The notes under the pieces: generated by a model
The model's database searches: none
Told to the model about the DNA's origin: nothing
The model's input: the letters and a program-made list of their open reading frames with translations, nothing else
Translations under genes and position numbers: made by a program
Shown here: positions 1 to 12,064 of the stretch, in pieces
Position numbering within the stretch: the stretch's first letter is position 1
How the letters are laid out: each line of letters begins with the position of its first letter
DNA from: Trema orientale
Taxonomy: Eukaryota > Streptophyta > Magnoliopsida > Rosales > Cannabaceae
Length of the DNA: 64,000 nt
Assembly: GCA_002914845.1 (NCBI GenBank)
Contig: JXTC01000056.1
Location: 835,223 to 899,222 of the forward strand
Direction of reading: 5' to 3'

Positions 1-289
1 AAATTTTCTTCATTCTGCATGAATAGCTCTAAGTTTCTGAGTTATCAGTAATGTGAGATGTAAACTAATCTTTGTGTCAATCACCTATCTCTTTGCTGCT
101 AACACCATTGCTGTAGCTTAGGATAATCTTGAATGAACAGATGTTGTAGATTACTAAGATTTTGCAATCGTTCTAGAAGTGAAGTTAAGTGACAACACTA
201 CAAAATGTTCCATTCAGCTAAGTTTTTCTAACTAGTACAGCTTCGAAATTCCAAGTTTCTAGTGAATTCGAAACAAGTTTCAGCCCTTC

Positions 290-915
290 TGATATAGCAT
301 ATCCATTGAAAATGCTATAAATGTCATGCTAATGCTAAATTTTAGCATCTGGGTGAAAAATGAATATTCAATAGTGTGCTATATTTGGCATAGCTTTTAG
401 CATGTGATATTTGTTGTGCTAATATAGCACGAATAATAGCACATACTAAATTTTAGCATATGATATTAAATATTCATGTGTTTTAAAATATTATCAAAAT
501 TCAATGTGTGTATATATATATATACTTTTTCATCAAATTTTATTTACAAATTTATTCTCACTAAATTATAATTAATTAGAATAAATAGGAGAATATAATT
601 TTATTTACAATTTTTTTTGCATTGACCAATTTTATCATTTATGTAGAAGATAAGTAATTGTAAATTAGTATATGAAGTTAATTTGTATAATGAGTGATTA
701 GATGATAAAATAATAAGAGCAAATAGTAGAAAAAAAAATGTAGTTTATACTATATTTTATATATAAGATTAATATTTAAAATATGAAATAACATTTCTTT
801 AAACATATGATAAATTTGATAAATTACATTTCAAAAATATATGATAAATTTGCCATGTCATGCTAAATTTAGCATTAATACATTTTTTTTAGTATAATGC
901 ATTAAAGATGGTCTA
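290..915. repeat. possible MITE-like inverted-repeat element
   Basis: The stretch is AT-rich and contains several copies of a palindromic motif of the type TGCTAAATTTAGCAT. Its two ends can be roughly paired in opposite orientation: ATCCATTGAAAATGC on the left and GCATTAAAGATGG on the right. I could not find a clean target-site duplication, so the borders and the superfamily are uncertain. No coding sequence is visible. Confidence 0.35.
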
Positions 916-981
916 AAGACAACGAGAAATAAGATGCCTCTCAGAGAAGAATAAGAAAGTAAAGATGCTATTCTTAATGCC

Positions 982-990
982 TATAAATAG
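982..990 (+). promoter_or_regulatory. TATA-box-like sequence
   Basis: The sequence TATAAATAG is a canonical plant TATA box. It is followed after about 30 bases by a purine-rich leader-like stretch (1018-1070). It lies about 580 bases upstream of the small ORF at 1566, so it may belong to that gene with a long leader, or to an old solo LTR. I cannot decide between these. Confidence 0.35.
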
Positions 991-1204
991 GCTTCTCAAA
1001 TATAGTTGAAACACTAGAGCAAAAGAAGAAAATAAGAGAAGAAAGAAAGAAGAAAGAAAAGGAAGAATTGAGTGATATTTTCTCCTATTCATCCTTTTGT
1101 GTTTTTAGTTTTTTTTTTTTTTCTTTTTTTTAAAAGGTTTGTGTCATGCTAGTTTGCTTGTAGTCCACAGTATTTGCTCATCCAGTTTAGGAACGTTGGG
1201 CGAT

Positions 1205-1214
1205 GACACGTGTC
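1205..1214. promoter_or_regulatory. palindromic G-box / ABRE
   Basis: GACACGTGTC is a perfect 10-base palindrome with the CACGTG core bound by plant bZIP and bHLH factors. It lies about 350 bases upstream of the ATG at 1566, a position suited to an abscisic-acid, light or stress response element. That it regulates this gene is inference. Confidence 0.5.
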
Positions 1215-1565
1215 CAAAAAAGCACAGCGAGTCGGTCATTGATTCCGGCTACGAACACAGTGGCCAATACTGTGGATCGCTCCACATACCATAAAATAAT
1301 TGGCTGAACCTTAAGTTGACCCAACAGCGCCAATAGTCTCAACTCTTTACGAAGCTTCCCTAGTCCTGAACTCATCTGATCCTTTACTCTCCACCCCACT
1401 AAAACATAAAAACCAGCAAAAGCTAAGCCCACAGATTCTACTCTGGTTTAATCTCAAAAGATGCCAAACCCCTCTCTCTCTCTCCCTAGATATATATATA
1501 CACACACATGTTAAGATAGATGGATATATGATTTCTGTGTAGCTGTATTCATCAGTTTTCTAAGA

Positions 1566-1820
1566 ATGGCGCCCACAGCAGCAATGCTTATTTTGTCTAA
1601 CAATCACAAGTCAAACTCTCCATCATCTCTACCATCTCCATCTCTGCCTTCAACTTTTTATGGTGCCAAAGTCTCAATACTGAGATGGGTTTCAGAGCAC
1701 AATCCCATATCGAAGCCAAAATCAGATGAGAAAGGTTGGGAAAGATTCACTCATGAGGCTGAAACTCGTACAACAGTGGAAAAGAGGTTTAAAGAAGCAC
1801 TTGATATCAGCTGCTGGTAG
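1566..1820 (+). CDS. small unrecognised plant protein, 84 aa
   Basis: An uninterrupted ORF starts at ATG 1566 in the context AGAATGGCG, which suits plant initiation (A at -3, G at +4), and ends at TAG. The protein has a Ser/Pro-rich N-terminal third, a central SILRWVSEHNP segment, and a charged C-terminal part (HEAETRTTVEKRFKEAL) likely to be helical, ending DISCW. I see no signal peptide and no membrane segment. I do not recognise the family. Upstream there is a CT-rich leader (1470-1486), a TA/CA microsatellite and a perfect G-box. The composition looks coding, unlike the AT-rich surroundings. A donor-like GTAGGT overlaps the stop, so an extended spliced form cannot be ruled out. Confidence 0.55.
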   Translation: MAPTAAMLILSNNHKSNSPSSLPSPSLPSTFYGAKVSILRWVSEHNPISKPKSDEKGWERFTHEAETRTTVEKRFKEALDISCW

Positions 1821-2593
1821 GTTTTGGTCTAAAGCTTTATTACAACATCATATAAGGGCTTGTGTTTATGTACTTAGTGAAGTTTACCTTACGCCATGTG
1901 TACTTCGTGTTGGTTAATGCTAATGTCATTGAAATTTGTACAGATAAAGAGGAAATGGACTGGAAAATGTTGGTTTTATGTAGATTCTGACTATATTGTT
2001 TATCTCAATATGATGCTTGGTGTTGTTATTATTATATTGATTTTAGCTTCCAAGCTTGTCCCTTTTTTGGGAATTTGTTTTCACTAGTACATAGCCAGAA
2101 AGAAAGGGATAACTGGTTTCATTCTTGTTTTCTAGTCATAAAATAGCAAAATTCCCTTTCAAAGGCTACTAGCTATCAACATTAACCATGTTAGTTTAGA
2201 CGCGGTCAAATCAGACGCAGTTTATTTACTAGACGAATCTTGGCCATGAGCTTCTTTCTCCTCTTTGTCTCTATCTTTCTCTCCTGTTTTCCAAAAGCGA
2301 TATGAAAAAGAGAACAAAATATCATATAACACACCTCGGTAGTGCTTTTCGCCAAAGAAGAAAAAGGGCATAAAGATAATGTTGGACAAATATGTTTTCT
2401 CGCGCAAATGTTTCTCTTGCAAATCTGTATCTATAAAGCAAAAGAAGAGTTCAGTTGGGTAAAAATTTGACCGTGTGAAAAAAGAGGCCTTATGTGCAAA
2501 AGAGAGTAAAGTTCAATTCCAACCCACTGCAACAGAGAAAGCCCTCAAGTGAACGAATCTACTCGACGCTTCCTTCCCATGGATATATTGATA
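1821..2593. other. spacer between the small gene and the giant palindrome
   Basis: This contains the presumed 3' untranslated part of the small gene and AT-rich sequence. The only ORFs are short and show no family resemblance. I see no further gene here. Confidence 0.5.
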
Positions 2594-4997
2594 GGGCGAG
2601 ATAGAAATATAACCACTTTAAGGTCCAGAACTCAATTCATGAACACAGCCCATACGTTATAGCAATATGTCCATAACTAAAGTCCGTTGTAATTTGTAAT
2701 ACCAAAATTACCCTAGACAAGTCCAGATCGAAGAAGTCCAATTCCTCATGTTTTTCCCCCTCTCTCAGTCACTTTCTCCCTCTTCTCCGCCACTTTCTCG
2801 CATTTTCTTTTTCCTCCAAAATTTTTTCGCTCACTTTCCTTTATCTTAGACAAAAACATCTCCACGATTTTTCTTTTTCTCGAACTTTTTCTCCATAAAA
2901 ACTCACTAAAACTCATAATCCAAACCCAAATTCACCATAAAATCTCACTGAAACTCATAATCTAAACCCAAATTCGCAAAGAAATATGATATTTACCAGA
3001 TTTTTCTACTTATCATCGCGAAAAATCTGATCAGAAGCTTGGGTTCATCATCGGAAGGTATATTTTTCTACTTTACTTATTATATATATATATATATGTA
3101 TGTATGTATGTAGATTATGATGTGCATGCATTTACAATTTAATCTAAACCTACAAAATTTTGTTTATTGTATATAGATATAAAATCCTCCAATCTATTAT
3201 ATATATCGTAAATATTGATTTTCAGTTTGGTATATGATTTTGGATAACCAGTTCATAGATTTTAGGGTTCATAATTTGGGCTTTTTCTATGGTTCACAAA
3301 TGTTTGCTTAATGGAAATAGCCTATTCGTCATGTTAATCTGTACATGTATCTTGGATTTTTTTTTCGTAGATGAATTTTTTTATATGATTCATGGACTTC
3401 ACTTCATATTTGGGTCTGTTCTTTCAATTATATTTCTCCAATATATTTTCTACTAGAGGCATATATCTGGTTCATAGATTACTGTTTGGATATATGGACT
3501 CTTATCATTTTCGTAAATATCAAATATTTGATGAGTGCCAAAAAGGAATATTGTATCAATCAGAGAGTTTATTTAGGGTATATGGTTCATAGAGTTTAAA
3601 GTTCATACATGGTTTCGTACATGGTTCATGTTGGTAAGTGTATTATAGTTCTTGTATGTGTGACTTTTCTCTTTTTGTTGAATCAAATTAGAGGTAATTT
3701 AAAAAGCTATTGAAGTTATAAGAGTTATTTGTAGTTCAAAACTAATTCAATTTGGTACATAGATTTATATTGTGGTACATTGATTCAAAAAAGCCAAACA
3801 TTTTTCTCTAGCTGCATCTCCATTAGCTTTGTGAACTCCTTTAAGTGGTTCATAGATTATTTTTTATTTTGGCTAAGTGGTTAGTGGATTTTACTCTCTT
3901 CATTTCATATACTAGATTGATTTAAAACCATATATTTCAGTGTTTGATTTATAAGTTATATATTTGTTCATGAGTTTTTTTCTATGTTATTTTGTACATA
4001 TAGATCTTGATTCTTATTAAAGAAATTCTCATATATGATCATGTATTGTCAGTATTCTGTTATAAGCCTTTGAGAGTTACTTTCTTATTGTAACTCTTGT
4101 ATATGATCATGGAAGTACTGGTATTGCTCTAGCTTATATGAATTAATTTACAAAAAGTATTTGTTTTAATCCTTGTAAAAATTTTAGAGTCACAATGTTT
4201 CTATGTACTTGAAATCCATATCAGATTTTTGTCACAATATTTTCAATAATTATATTAACCTGCACGGTAATGGTGTGAATTGTAAACATGATTATTTACT
4301 TAGTCAATTGCATAGTGATTTATGAAAGTTTTACAGTGGTTCATGATGTTTTTCTAGGAGTTCATGCAATTTTCATACTGGTTCATAACCATGTACCAGT
4401 TAAAGCGTTTGTTAAAAGCCCGAATGAAAATTTCCATTAAGCTCAATGTTTGGTTTATAAGTTTATATATTTCGTTCATAAGTTTTTCTGTATTATTTCC
4501 GGCATATAGATCCTGCTTTTTATTAAAGAAATTTCTGGTATATATCAATATTTAGAGGTTGCAACTGATTCATTTCAAGATGGTTCATGGTGTATTTTCT
4601 TTATTTATGACCAGTAAATTATACTATAAATCTACCTTGATGTAGATTTTAGATTCATTATTATTTAGGTTCATTATGTAGTTCTGTAGTTGAATTGATT
4701 TTCTTGTTTATAAGATATTCTGTTTGGTTCATGAATTTTTGTCGTCATTTAACGAATTTGTATATTAAGTACTTATTATCGTTCTTTTAATTATTGTTTC
4801 ATATATGAACTTGGGTATATAGTATATGAATTTAGGTATCTGCTTGGTTCATGACTTTTGCATAGCGGTTCATGACTTTTGCATAACGGTTCATGACTTT
4901 TTCAGTATTTGTTTAATTTGTGTTTGGTTAATACGTTTATGTATTTCATTCATAACCTTGTGTGTTTGGTTCATATTTTTGCAGATTTCTAATTAAA

Positions 4998-7900
4998 ATG
5001 GAGTACATTATACCGGAATCTGAGTGGGGAGAACCAAAGAAAATTCAAATGAATTACTCCAAGATCCATATACTACAACTCATCCATGATAAGATAAGTG
5101 CATAACAGCGGAGTCAATTCAAGAAGACATGCTTTAGACATCTCATCAATATGAGAGTAAGAAGGACAATCCCACAACTTGTTCAACATTTACTTTTGAG
5201 ATCGATACCATGCCCCAACAGTGATGAGGCATGGTTCAAGATCAATGGACTCAAATACATATTTGGTCTGAAGGAGTATACAGCAATTATGGGGCTGAAG
5301 ACCAAAAGAGTAATAGAATTGAAAAAACATAATCTTCAAGGTATAGGAGGTTTCAGAAAATTTTTCTCCCTTGAAAAAAAATTAAAAAAGCAAGAGATTA
5401 GAGAAAAATTTCAATCATATGGTGGGAAGAACGATGAGATGATGATAAAGCTTTACAAGCTGTACATACTTTCAGATTTCTTGATGGGAGATCAACAAGA
5501 ACTGATCAAAACAAAATATGTTGATATGGCATACATAGATTGGATATGGGAGGACTACCATTGGGGAAGAATCTCATTTGAAAAAATAATAGAATACAAT
5601 AAGTCGGCAACTAGCAAACACCATCTCGCTCAGTACCCCTTATATGGGTACCCAATTACTCTACAAATTTGGGGGTATGAGATACTATCGAACATGAGTG
5701 TATATGTCGAGTCAAGAGGACAATTGTATCCAAGAATCACAAATTGGGATTCAACCAAACAACCCAATTTTGATGAGCTGTCTGAAAATGTTTTCCAAAA
5801 CCGTAATGTAAGTAACAAATTCATCGTTTTTACATAGTGGCTGATGTTTTTTTTTTTTTTTGTTAATCAGGTTCATGTTTCTAATTCTAAGTAGTTCATG
5901 ATTTTTGTATAACCTTAAACTATTTCCTTGCTTGAGATTAAACTATTTACTGGACCCTAATGTAAGTAAATGGTTTGTGTTTTCATGAATTTTTAAACTG
6001 ACTCGTAATATTTGTATACTTTTTGGATTAAAATACTAGTAGTTGATAATGTTAATATGCCGGTACATGAGAATTATATAATGGTTCATAAGTTTCTGTT
6101 ATTAGTACATAGATTTTTCAATTGTGATTAAAATGAATATACCAGTTCATAGTTTTTTATTCTTATAGGTGTAGCTCACTTCAAGTGATTTATTTGATTA
6201 TTTCAGGCTACCTACTTTGAAATGTTCTATACTCCCGATGAGCTGAAGAAGGAGTACATAGCAAAATTTAGAGAGGAGAAAAATTTAAAAGAAGAAGAAC
6301 ATGACGAACCATCTTCTGCCGAAGCAACACCAAAATATCTTCAGCTAGATAACATAATCGGGCAGAACAGGCAGATCATCAAGGAAAACAAAGAAATGAA
6401 GAAGCAGATGGACTTGCTCGAGAGAATGGTTGCTGAAATACACGCAAAGCTTTTCCCTGAATAGTATGCACCTGGTCCGAGCACTGCACCAGCAGTAACT
6501 GACAAAGGAACGCAGGAGACTGCTGAGAATGAGGAAGCTACTGACAAAGGGCTGAGCACAAGGATACTGCTGCATAACTAGACTATAGTTTAGTTCGGGT
6601 AAATAATCAAAAATTTTGTTTACTTCATTACTTTTTTACCTTGGTTCATTCAATGAATGATTTTTTTTTTTTTTTTGTTGTGAAGGATGTCATTCAGGAA
6701 CTTAATATTGATGAAATACAAGCAAAAGAACAACAAAAGAATGATATGCTTGAAAAGGTAGTTTCTTAAAATCTCAGCATAGTTCATAATATTTGTACTT
6801 GGTTCAAGAAATTATGCATGTAGTTCATGACGTTATATATATGTTCACAAGCTTAACATTACTACGTCTTTATGCTTGTTTATAAATGTGCAGAACTTGG
6901 GGAGCAGCAGCAGCGAGCCAGCTAAAAAGATTGACAAAGGAAAAGCTATTATGGTGGATGAGGTACATACAATATAGTTAAATATATTTTTATTTTGGTT
7001 AACTTTACATTCAAAGCTGAAATATTTTTTTGATATTTTAGGTTGGGGAGAAAAACATAATAAATGAAAAGGATGATACAAGCAACCAAGAAAAGGAGAA
7101 GGAAGACAAAAACGAAGAAGAAAAGCAGGTGTATCAAGAAAATGTATCTAGAATTATTAACAGGTTTTGATTATACTTGGTTCATCACTTTTTCTGTTTG
7201 GTTCAAAGAATTATTGACTTAGTATATATGATAATGTACTGAAGAAAATTCGTTTCATTTGGCATGACGTATTATAATCAAAAAACCAAGTTCATATATA
7301 TATAAGCATCAATATGAATGTGCAGGTACTGGACAGTGGCAATGACAGCGGCAGTAAAATCAAGGAGCCACATACTGTAGAAACAGAATAAGGAGACAAA
7401 AACTTGGATGCAGAACCGGTATAAAATCAACCATTTATACTATAAATGTTTAGATACACAGTATTCTTGTCTAATTTTGATCCTTGGTTTATTTGTATAA
7501 CTATGAACTCAAAAGTAATTTAGAGTCTTCCAATAATTTATGCCTGGTTCATTACTTTTCTTGTCTGGTACGTAGATTTCTATTCTTGGTATATGTAATA
7601 AAATACAAAGAAGCTGAACCGAACGTAAATAAGGTTAAAACTGGTTCATGACTTTTTCTGTTTAGTTCATAGAATATTTAACTTGGTATATGTGATAATA
7701 TACTGAGTAGAAGATTGATTTCGTTTGACATTATGTATCATAGTATATGCTCACTTGGTTGATCATACTAATTTATATGACTAGGTCAATGAAGAAAATA
7801 TTAAACAAGCAGCAGCACAAGCAGCAGAGAAGAAAAAGGACAATAAACAACCTAAAGCAAAGGTAAATAACCTTTATTACAAAATAAAACAATTCTAAAG

Positions 7901-9317
7901 ACATTATGCACTTATATACTAAATATAAGAACTGATTTCATTTTACAGGAGGCTACTAAGACCAAAGTAACTACTTCTAGACCTAGAAAGTCCCCACAAA
8001 CAACAAAGGAACAAGCCAAAGGAGAACAAGCAGCTGCTGAACCAAAACAGAAAAAAACAAAAGCACCAGCAAAGAGAGTTCTTCAAAAGGAAGCAGCTGA
8101 GGAGGAGGCAAAGAAGGCGAAGCTGGATTTGCTTAACATAAAGGCATGTGCATCTAAGCCCACTGATAAAAAATAAATATTTGTTTCATTGTCATAGATT
8201 TAGAAAATAGTTTAATTATTTATGTTCCTAGTTCATAACTGAAAAACAAGTTTATATTTCTAGTTGGTAGCTAAAACAAAAAAAAAAAAAAAGTTGATAC
8301 TTTATGTTTCTAGTTTATGTTTCTGGTTGATTATACTAGTTTGTAGTTTATGGTACTTTTTTTTTTGGTTTAAAATAAACTTTATTTACATAATTTTATA
8401 TTACAATGAACATATGTTTGACAGGTTTACTACATTTGGTGTTATTGTGGTGGTTCACATAGAAAACAGTTTGATTGTACTATTGTTACTAAAGTATTGG
8501 ATCCTTTGGTACATGAGATGTATATATGTCATGAACTACGTATTAAAACCGATGAACCATAAAAGTAAAATAATGTACCAATTTGAACACCATATGAAAA
8601 TACTAGTACATTTTGAATGGCATATGACTTCATACACCAAAAATGGAAAATCATATATGTAGAAAAGAAATCCATATACCAGCTACCGAAAGATCACACA
8701 ATAAGGTATAAAATATATGGGTAAGTCAGATGTATTTATGCTTGAACAAAATATTGTAATATTGTATTTGCTATGCCTATGCTATTTCTCTATGAATCAT
8801 TGATACAGGAGATGAATTTCTACGACAAGAGAAAAATTAAACCAGGAGCAGCCGAGAAATCTCCATACATAACCAAATTTGGATCAGCAGAAGGACAACC
8901 CTCAAAAGAAAAAAGAGCGAAATTGGAGACTCCGAAAACAACTCCAGACTCTCAACCGAGCTTGGACCTCGGTTTAGGGCCTTTGCCGACAACTCCATTA
9001 AGACAAATACCATTGAATTTAAAAAAGGCAACGTTCAAACACCAGCTATTCACATTGGACTTGGACGAAAAACCAATGAAAATTTTGATAGACAGCTTTG
9101 AGGATTGGATAAAAAGGGGTTTGAACAATAGAACGGGGTAAGAATCTTTAAAAAACGTATGATATATATATTTTTTGTTGAAAGTGAAAATAATAACAAA
9201 TTTCTTTGATAGGAAATATGATACTCAAGGCAACCTACAAAGGCCACTGGATCTTGGAGTGGATGAGACAAAAAAAAAGTCCTGTTTTTATAGCATTTAG
9301 AAGCAAACAGAAATGAT
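4998..9317 (+). pseudogene. DUF1985 / Ulp1-protease-like gene, left arm, truncated and broken
   Basis: A possible start ATG at 4998 follows a splice acceptor (GCAG, 4981-4984). An in-frame TAA at 5103 interrupts the frame just before the DUF1985 region (5106-5837), which shows FGLKEYTAIMGL, LYILSDFLMGDQ, DWIWEDYHWGRISFE and YPLYGYPITLQIWGYE. Short Lys/Glu-rich exons follow at about 6207-6463 (coiled-coil-like, then TAG), 6686-6755, 6894-6961, 7042-7129, 7326-7420, 7786-7862 and 7950-8143. After these come 8815-9138 (ORF from 8773) and about 9213-9330, where KKKSCFYSI followed by a stop matches the segment that normally precedes the protease HID motif. The catalytic His/Asp/Cys domain is absent because the palindrome centre comes next. 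In intact relatives the protein is a SUMO-protease-like enzyme carried by a transposon. This copy cannot make one. Confidence 0.75.
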
Positions 9318-9662
9318 TAGCAGCTATGTAAGTTTATAATTATTTGGTGTATATGTTTGTCTCTAAAGATTAAATATGGGTATATAATTTTTATTGAATG
9401 GTTCATGATGTTTACTGTATGGTACATAACTTACTGAACTAGGTATATGCACGATATAAGAATCAAAAATTGACATGGATTTTTTGAATTTACACAACAA
9501 ATTAATGTGACTTTCTACTATCCGTAGAAACTACTACATCAAATTATTTGTTTACTTCCTGAATTTATCTGTTCAGTTCATAGATGTTTGTTTTTATCAA
9601 TTGCACATATTCCTCAAGTGCACATATTCATGAGCTCGAGTGCACATTCCTATAATATCCAA

Positions 9663-9740
9663 CTTCGTAAGTTATATGAATTTTAGAATCTGGTATATAT
9701 TTCGTAAGTTATATGAATTTTGGAATCTGGTATATAAATT
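9663..9740. repeat. spacer at the palindrome centre with two 36-bp direct copies
   Basis: The unit beginning TTCGTAAGTTATATGAATTT occurs at 9664-9699 and again at 9701-9736 with one difference. The inverted-repeat arms begin on either side (CCTATAATATCCAA against TTGGATATTATAGG). This is the shortest possible loop of any hairpin formed by the arms. Confidence 0.8.
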
Positions 9741-10074
9741 TTGGATATTATAGGAATATGCACTCGAGCTCATGAATATGTGCACTTGAGAAATGTGTGC
9801 AATTGATAAAAACAAACATTTATGAACCGAACAGACAAATTCATAAAGTAAACAAATAATTTGATGTAGTAGTTTCCGCTGATAGTAGAAAATCACATTA
9901 ATTTGTTGTGCAAATTCAAAAAATCTATGTCAATTTTTGATTCTTATATCGTGTATATACCGAGTTCAGTAAGTTATATACCACACAGTAAATATCATGA
10001 ACCATTCAATAAAAACTATGTATCCATATTTAATCTTTAGAGACAAACATATACACCAAATAATTATAAACTTA

Positions 10075-11745
10075 CGTAGCTGCTAATCATTTCTGCTTGT
10101 TTCCAAATGCTATAAAAGCAGGACTTTGTTTTTGCCTCATCCACTCTAAGATCCAGTGGCCTTTCTAGGTCGCCTTGATTATTATATTTCCTATCAAAGA
10201 AATTTATTATTATTTTCACTTTTAACAAAAAATATATATATCATTCGTTTTTCAAAGATTCTTATCCCGTTCTAATGTTCAAACCCCATTTTATCCAATC
10301 CTCAAAGCTGTCTACCAAAATTTTTATTGGTTTTTCGTCCAAGTCCGATGTGAACGGCTGGTGTTTGAACGTTGCCTTTTTTAAATTCAGTGGTATTTGT
10401 CTTAATGGAGTTGCCGGTAAAGGCCCTAAACTGAGGTTCAAGCTCGGTTGAGAGTCTGGAGTTGTTTTCGGAGTCTCCGATTTTACTCTTTTTTCTTTTG
10501 AGGGTTGTCCTTTTGTTGATCCAAATTTGGTTGTGTATGGAGATTTCTCGGCTGCTCTTGGTTTAATTTTCCTCTTGTCGTAGACATTCATCTCCTGTAT
10601 CAATGATTCATAGAGAAATAATTAGCATACGCATAGCAAATACAATGTTACAATGTTTTGTTGAAGCATAAATACATCTAACTTACCCATATATTTTATG
10701 TCTTATTGTGTGATATTTCGGTAGCTGGTATATAGATTTCTTTGCTACGTACATGATTTTCCATATCTGGTGTATGAAGTCATGTACTAGTATTTTCATA
10801 TGGTGTTCAAATTGGTACATTATTTTACCTTTATGGTTCATCTGTTTTAATACGTAGTTAATGACATATATACATCTCATGTACCAAAGGATCCAATACT
10901 TTAGTAACAATAGTACAATCAAACTGTTTTCTATGTGAACCACCACAATAACACCAAATGCAGTAAACCTGTCAAACATATATTCATTGTAATATAAAAT
11001 TATGTAAATAAGGTTTATTTTAAACCAAAAAAAAAAGTACCATAAACTACAAACTAGTACAATCAACCAGAAACATAAACTAGAAGCATAAAGTATTAAC
11101 TTTTTTTTTTTTTGTTTTAGCTACCAACTAGAAACATAAACTTGTTTTTCAGTTATGAACTAAGAACATAAACAATTAAACTATTTTCTAAATCTATGAC
11201 AATGAAACAAATATTTATTTCTTGTCAGTGGGCTTAGATGCACATGCCTTTATGTTAGGAAAATCCAGCTTTGCCTTCTTTGCCTCCTCCTCAGCTACTT
11301 CCTTTTAAAGAACTCTCTTTGATGGTGCTTTTGTTCTTTTCTGTTTTGGTTCAGCAGCTGCTTGTTCCCCTTTGGCTTGTTTCTTTGTTATTTGTGGGGA
11401 CTTTCTAGATCCAGAAGTAGTTACTTTGGTCTTAGTAGCCTCCTGTAAAATGAAATCAGTTCTTATATTTAATATATAAGTACATAATGTCTGAGCGAGA
11501 TGGTGCTTACTAGGTGCCGACTTGATGTATTCTATTATTTTTTCAAATGATATTCTTCCCCAATGGTAGTCCTCCCATATCCAATCTATGTCTACCATAT
11601 CAACATATTCTGTTTTGATCAGTTCTTGTTGATCTCCCATCAAGAAATCCGAAAGTATGTACAGCTTACAAAGCTTTATCATCATCTCATCGTTCTTCCC
11701 ACCATATGATTGAAATTTTTCTCTAATCTCTTGCTTCTTTACTTT
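10075..11745 (-). pseudogene. DUF1985 / Ulp1-like gene fragment, right arm
   Basis: This is the mirror copy of the left-arm gene. The exon-like ORF at 10262-10603 (MIQEMNVYDKRKIKP...) matches left 8815-9141, and the ORF at 11305-11685 fuses DUF1985 sequence directly to the later Lys-rich exon. The fusion point is between 11490 and 11491: sequence matching left 5633 runs straight into sequence matching left 7901, so about 2.27 kb is missing. The 5' part of the gene falls in the N gap. Amino-acid differences from the left copy are few (about five in 65 residues in the shared DUF1985 stretch). It is not expected to encode a working protein. Confidence 0.75.
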
Positions 11746-12064
11746 NNNNNNNNNNNNNNNNNNNNNNNNNNNNNNNNNNNNNNNNNNNNNNNNNNNNNNN
11801 NNNNNNNNNNNNNNNNNNNNNNNNNNNNNNNNNNNNNNNNNNNNNNNNNNNNNNNNNNNNNNNNNNNNNNNNNNNNNNNNNNNNNNNNNNNNNNNNNNNN
11901 NNNNNNNNNNNNNNNNNNNNNNNNNNNNNNNNNNNNNNNNNNNNNNNNNNNNNNNNNNNNNNNNNNNNNNNNNNNNNNNNNNNNNNNNNNNNNNNNNNNN
12001 NNNNNNNNNNNNNNNNNNNNNNNNNNNNNNNNNNNNNNNNNNNNNNNNNNNNNNNNNNNNNNNN
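11746..12064. other. assembly gap (319 N)
   Basis: This is a run of Ns. The flanking bases match left-arm positions 4677 and 5379 in inverted orientation, so the true missing segment is expected to be near 700 bases unless the right arm has its own deletion here. Confidence 0.97.

Noticed and set aside
1187..1432. Minus-strand ORF of 81 codons
   Set aside because: Overlaps the G-box and leader of the small plus-strand gene and shows no family resemblance.
8264..8662. Hydrophobic ORFs of 132 codons (and its mirror at 10683-11066)
   Set aside because: Lies in an intron-like, motif-repeat part of the Mutator-like element. The hydrophobicity reflects T-rich sequence.
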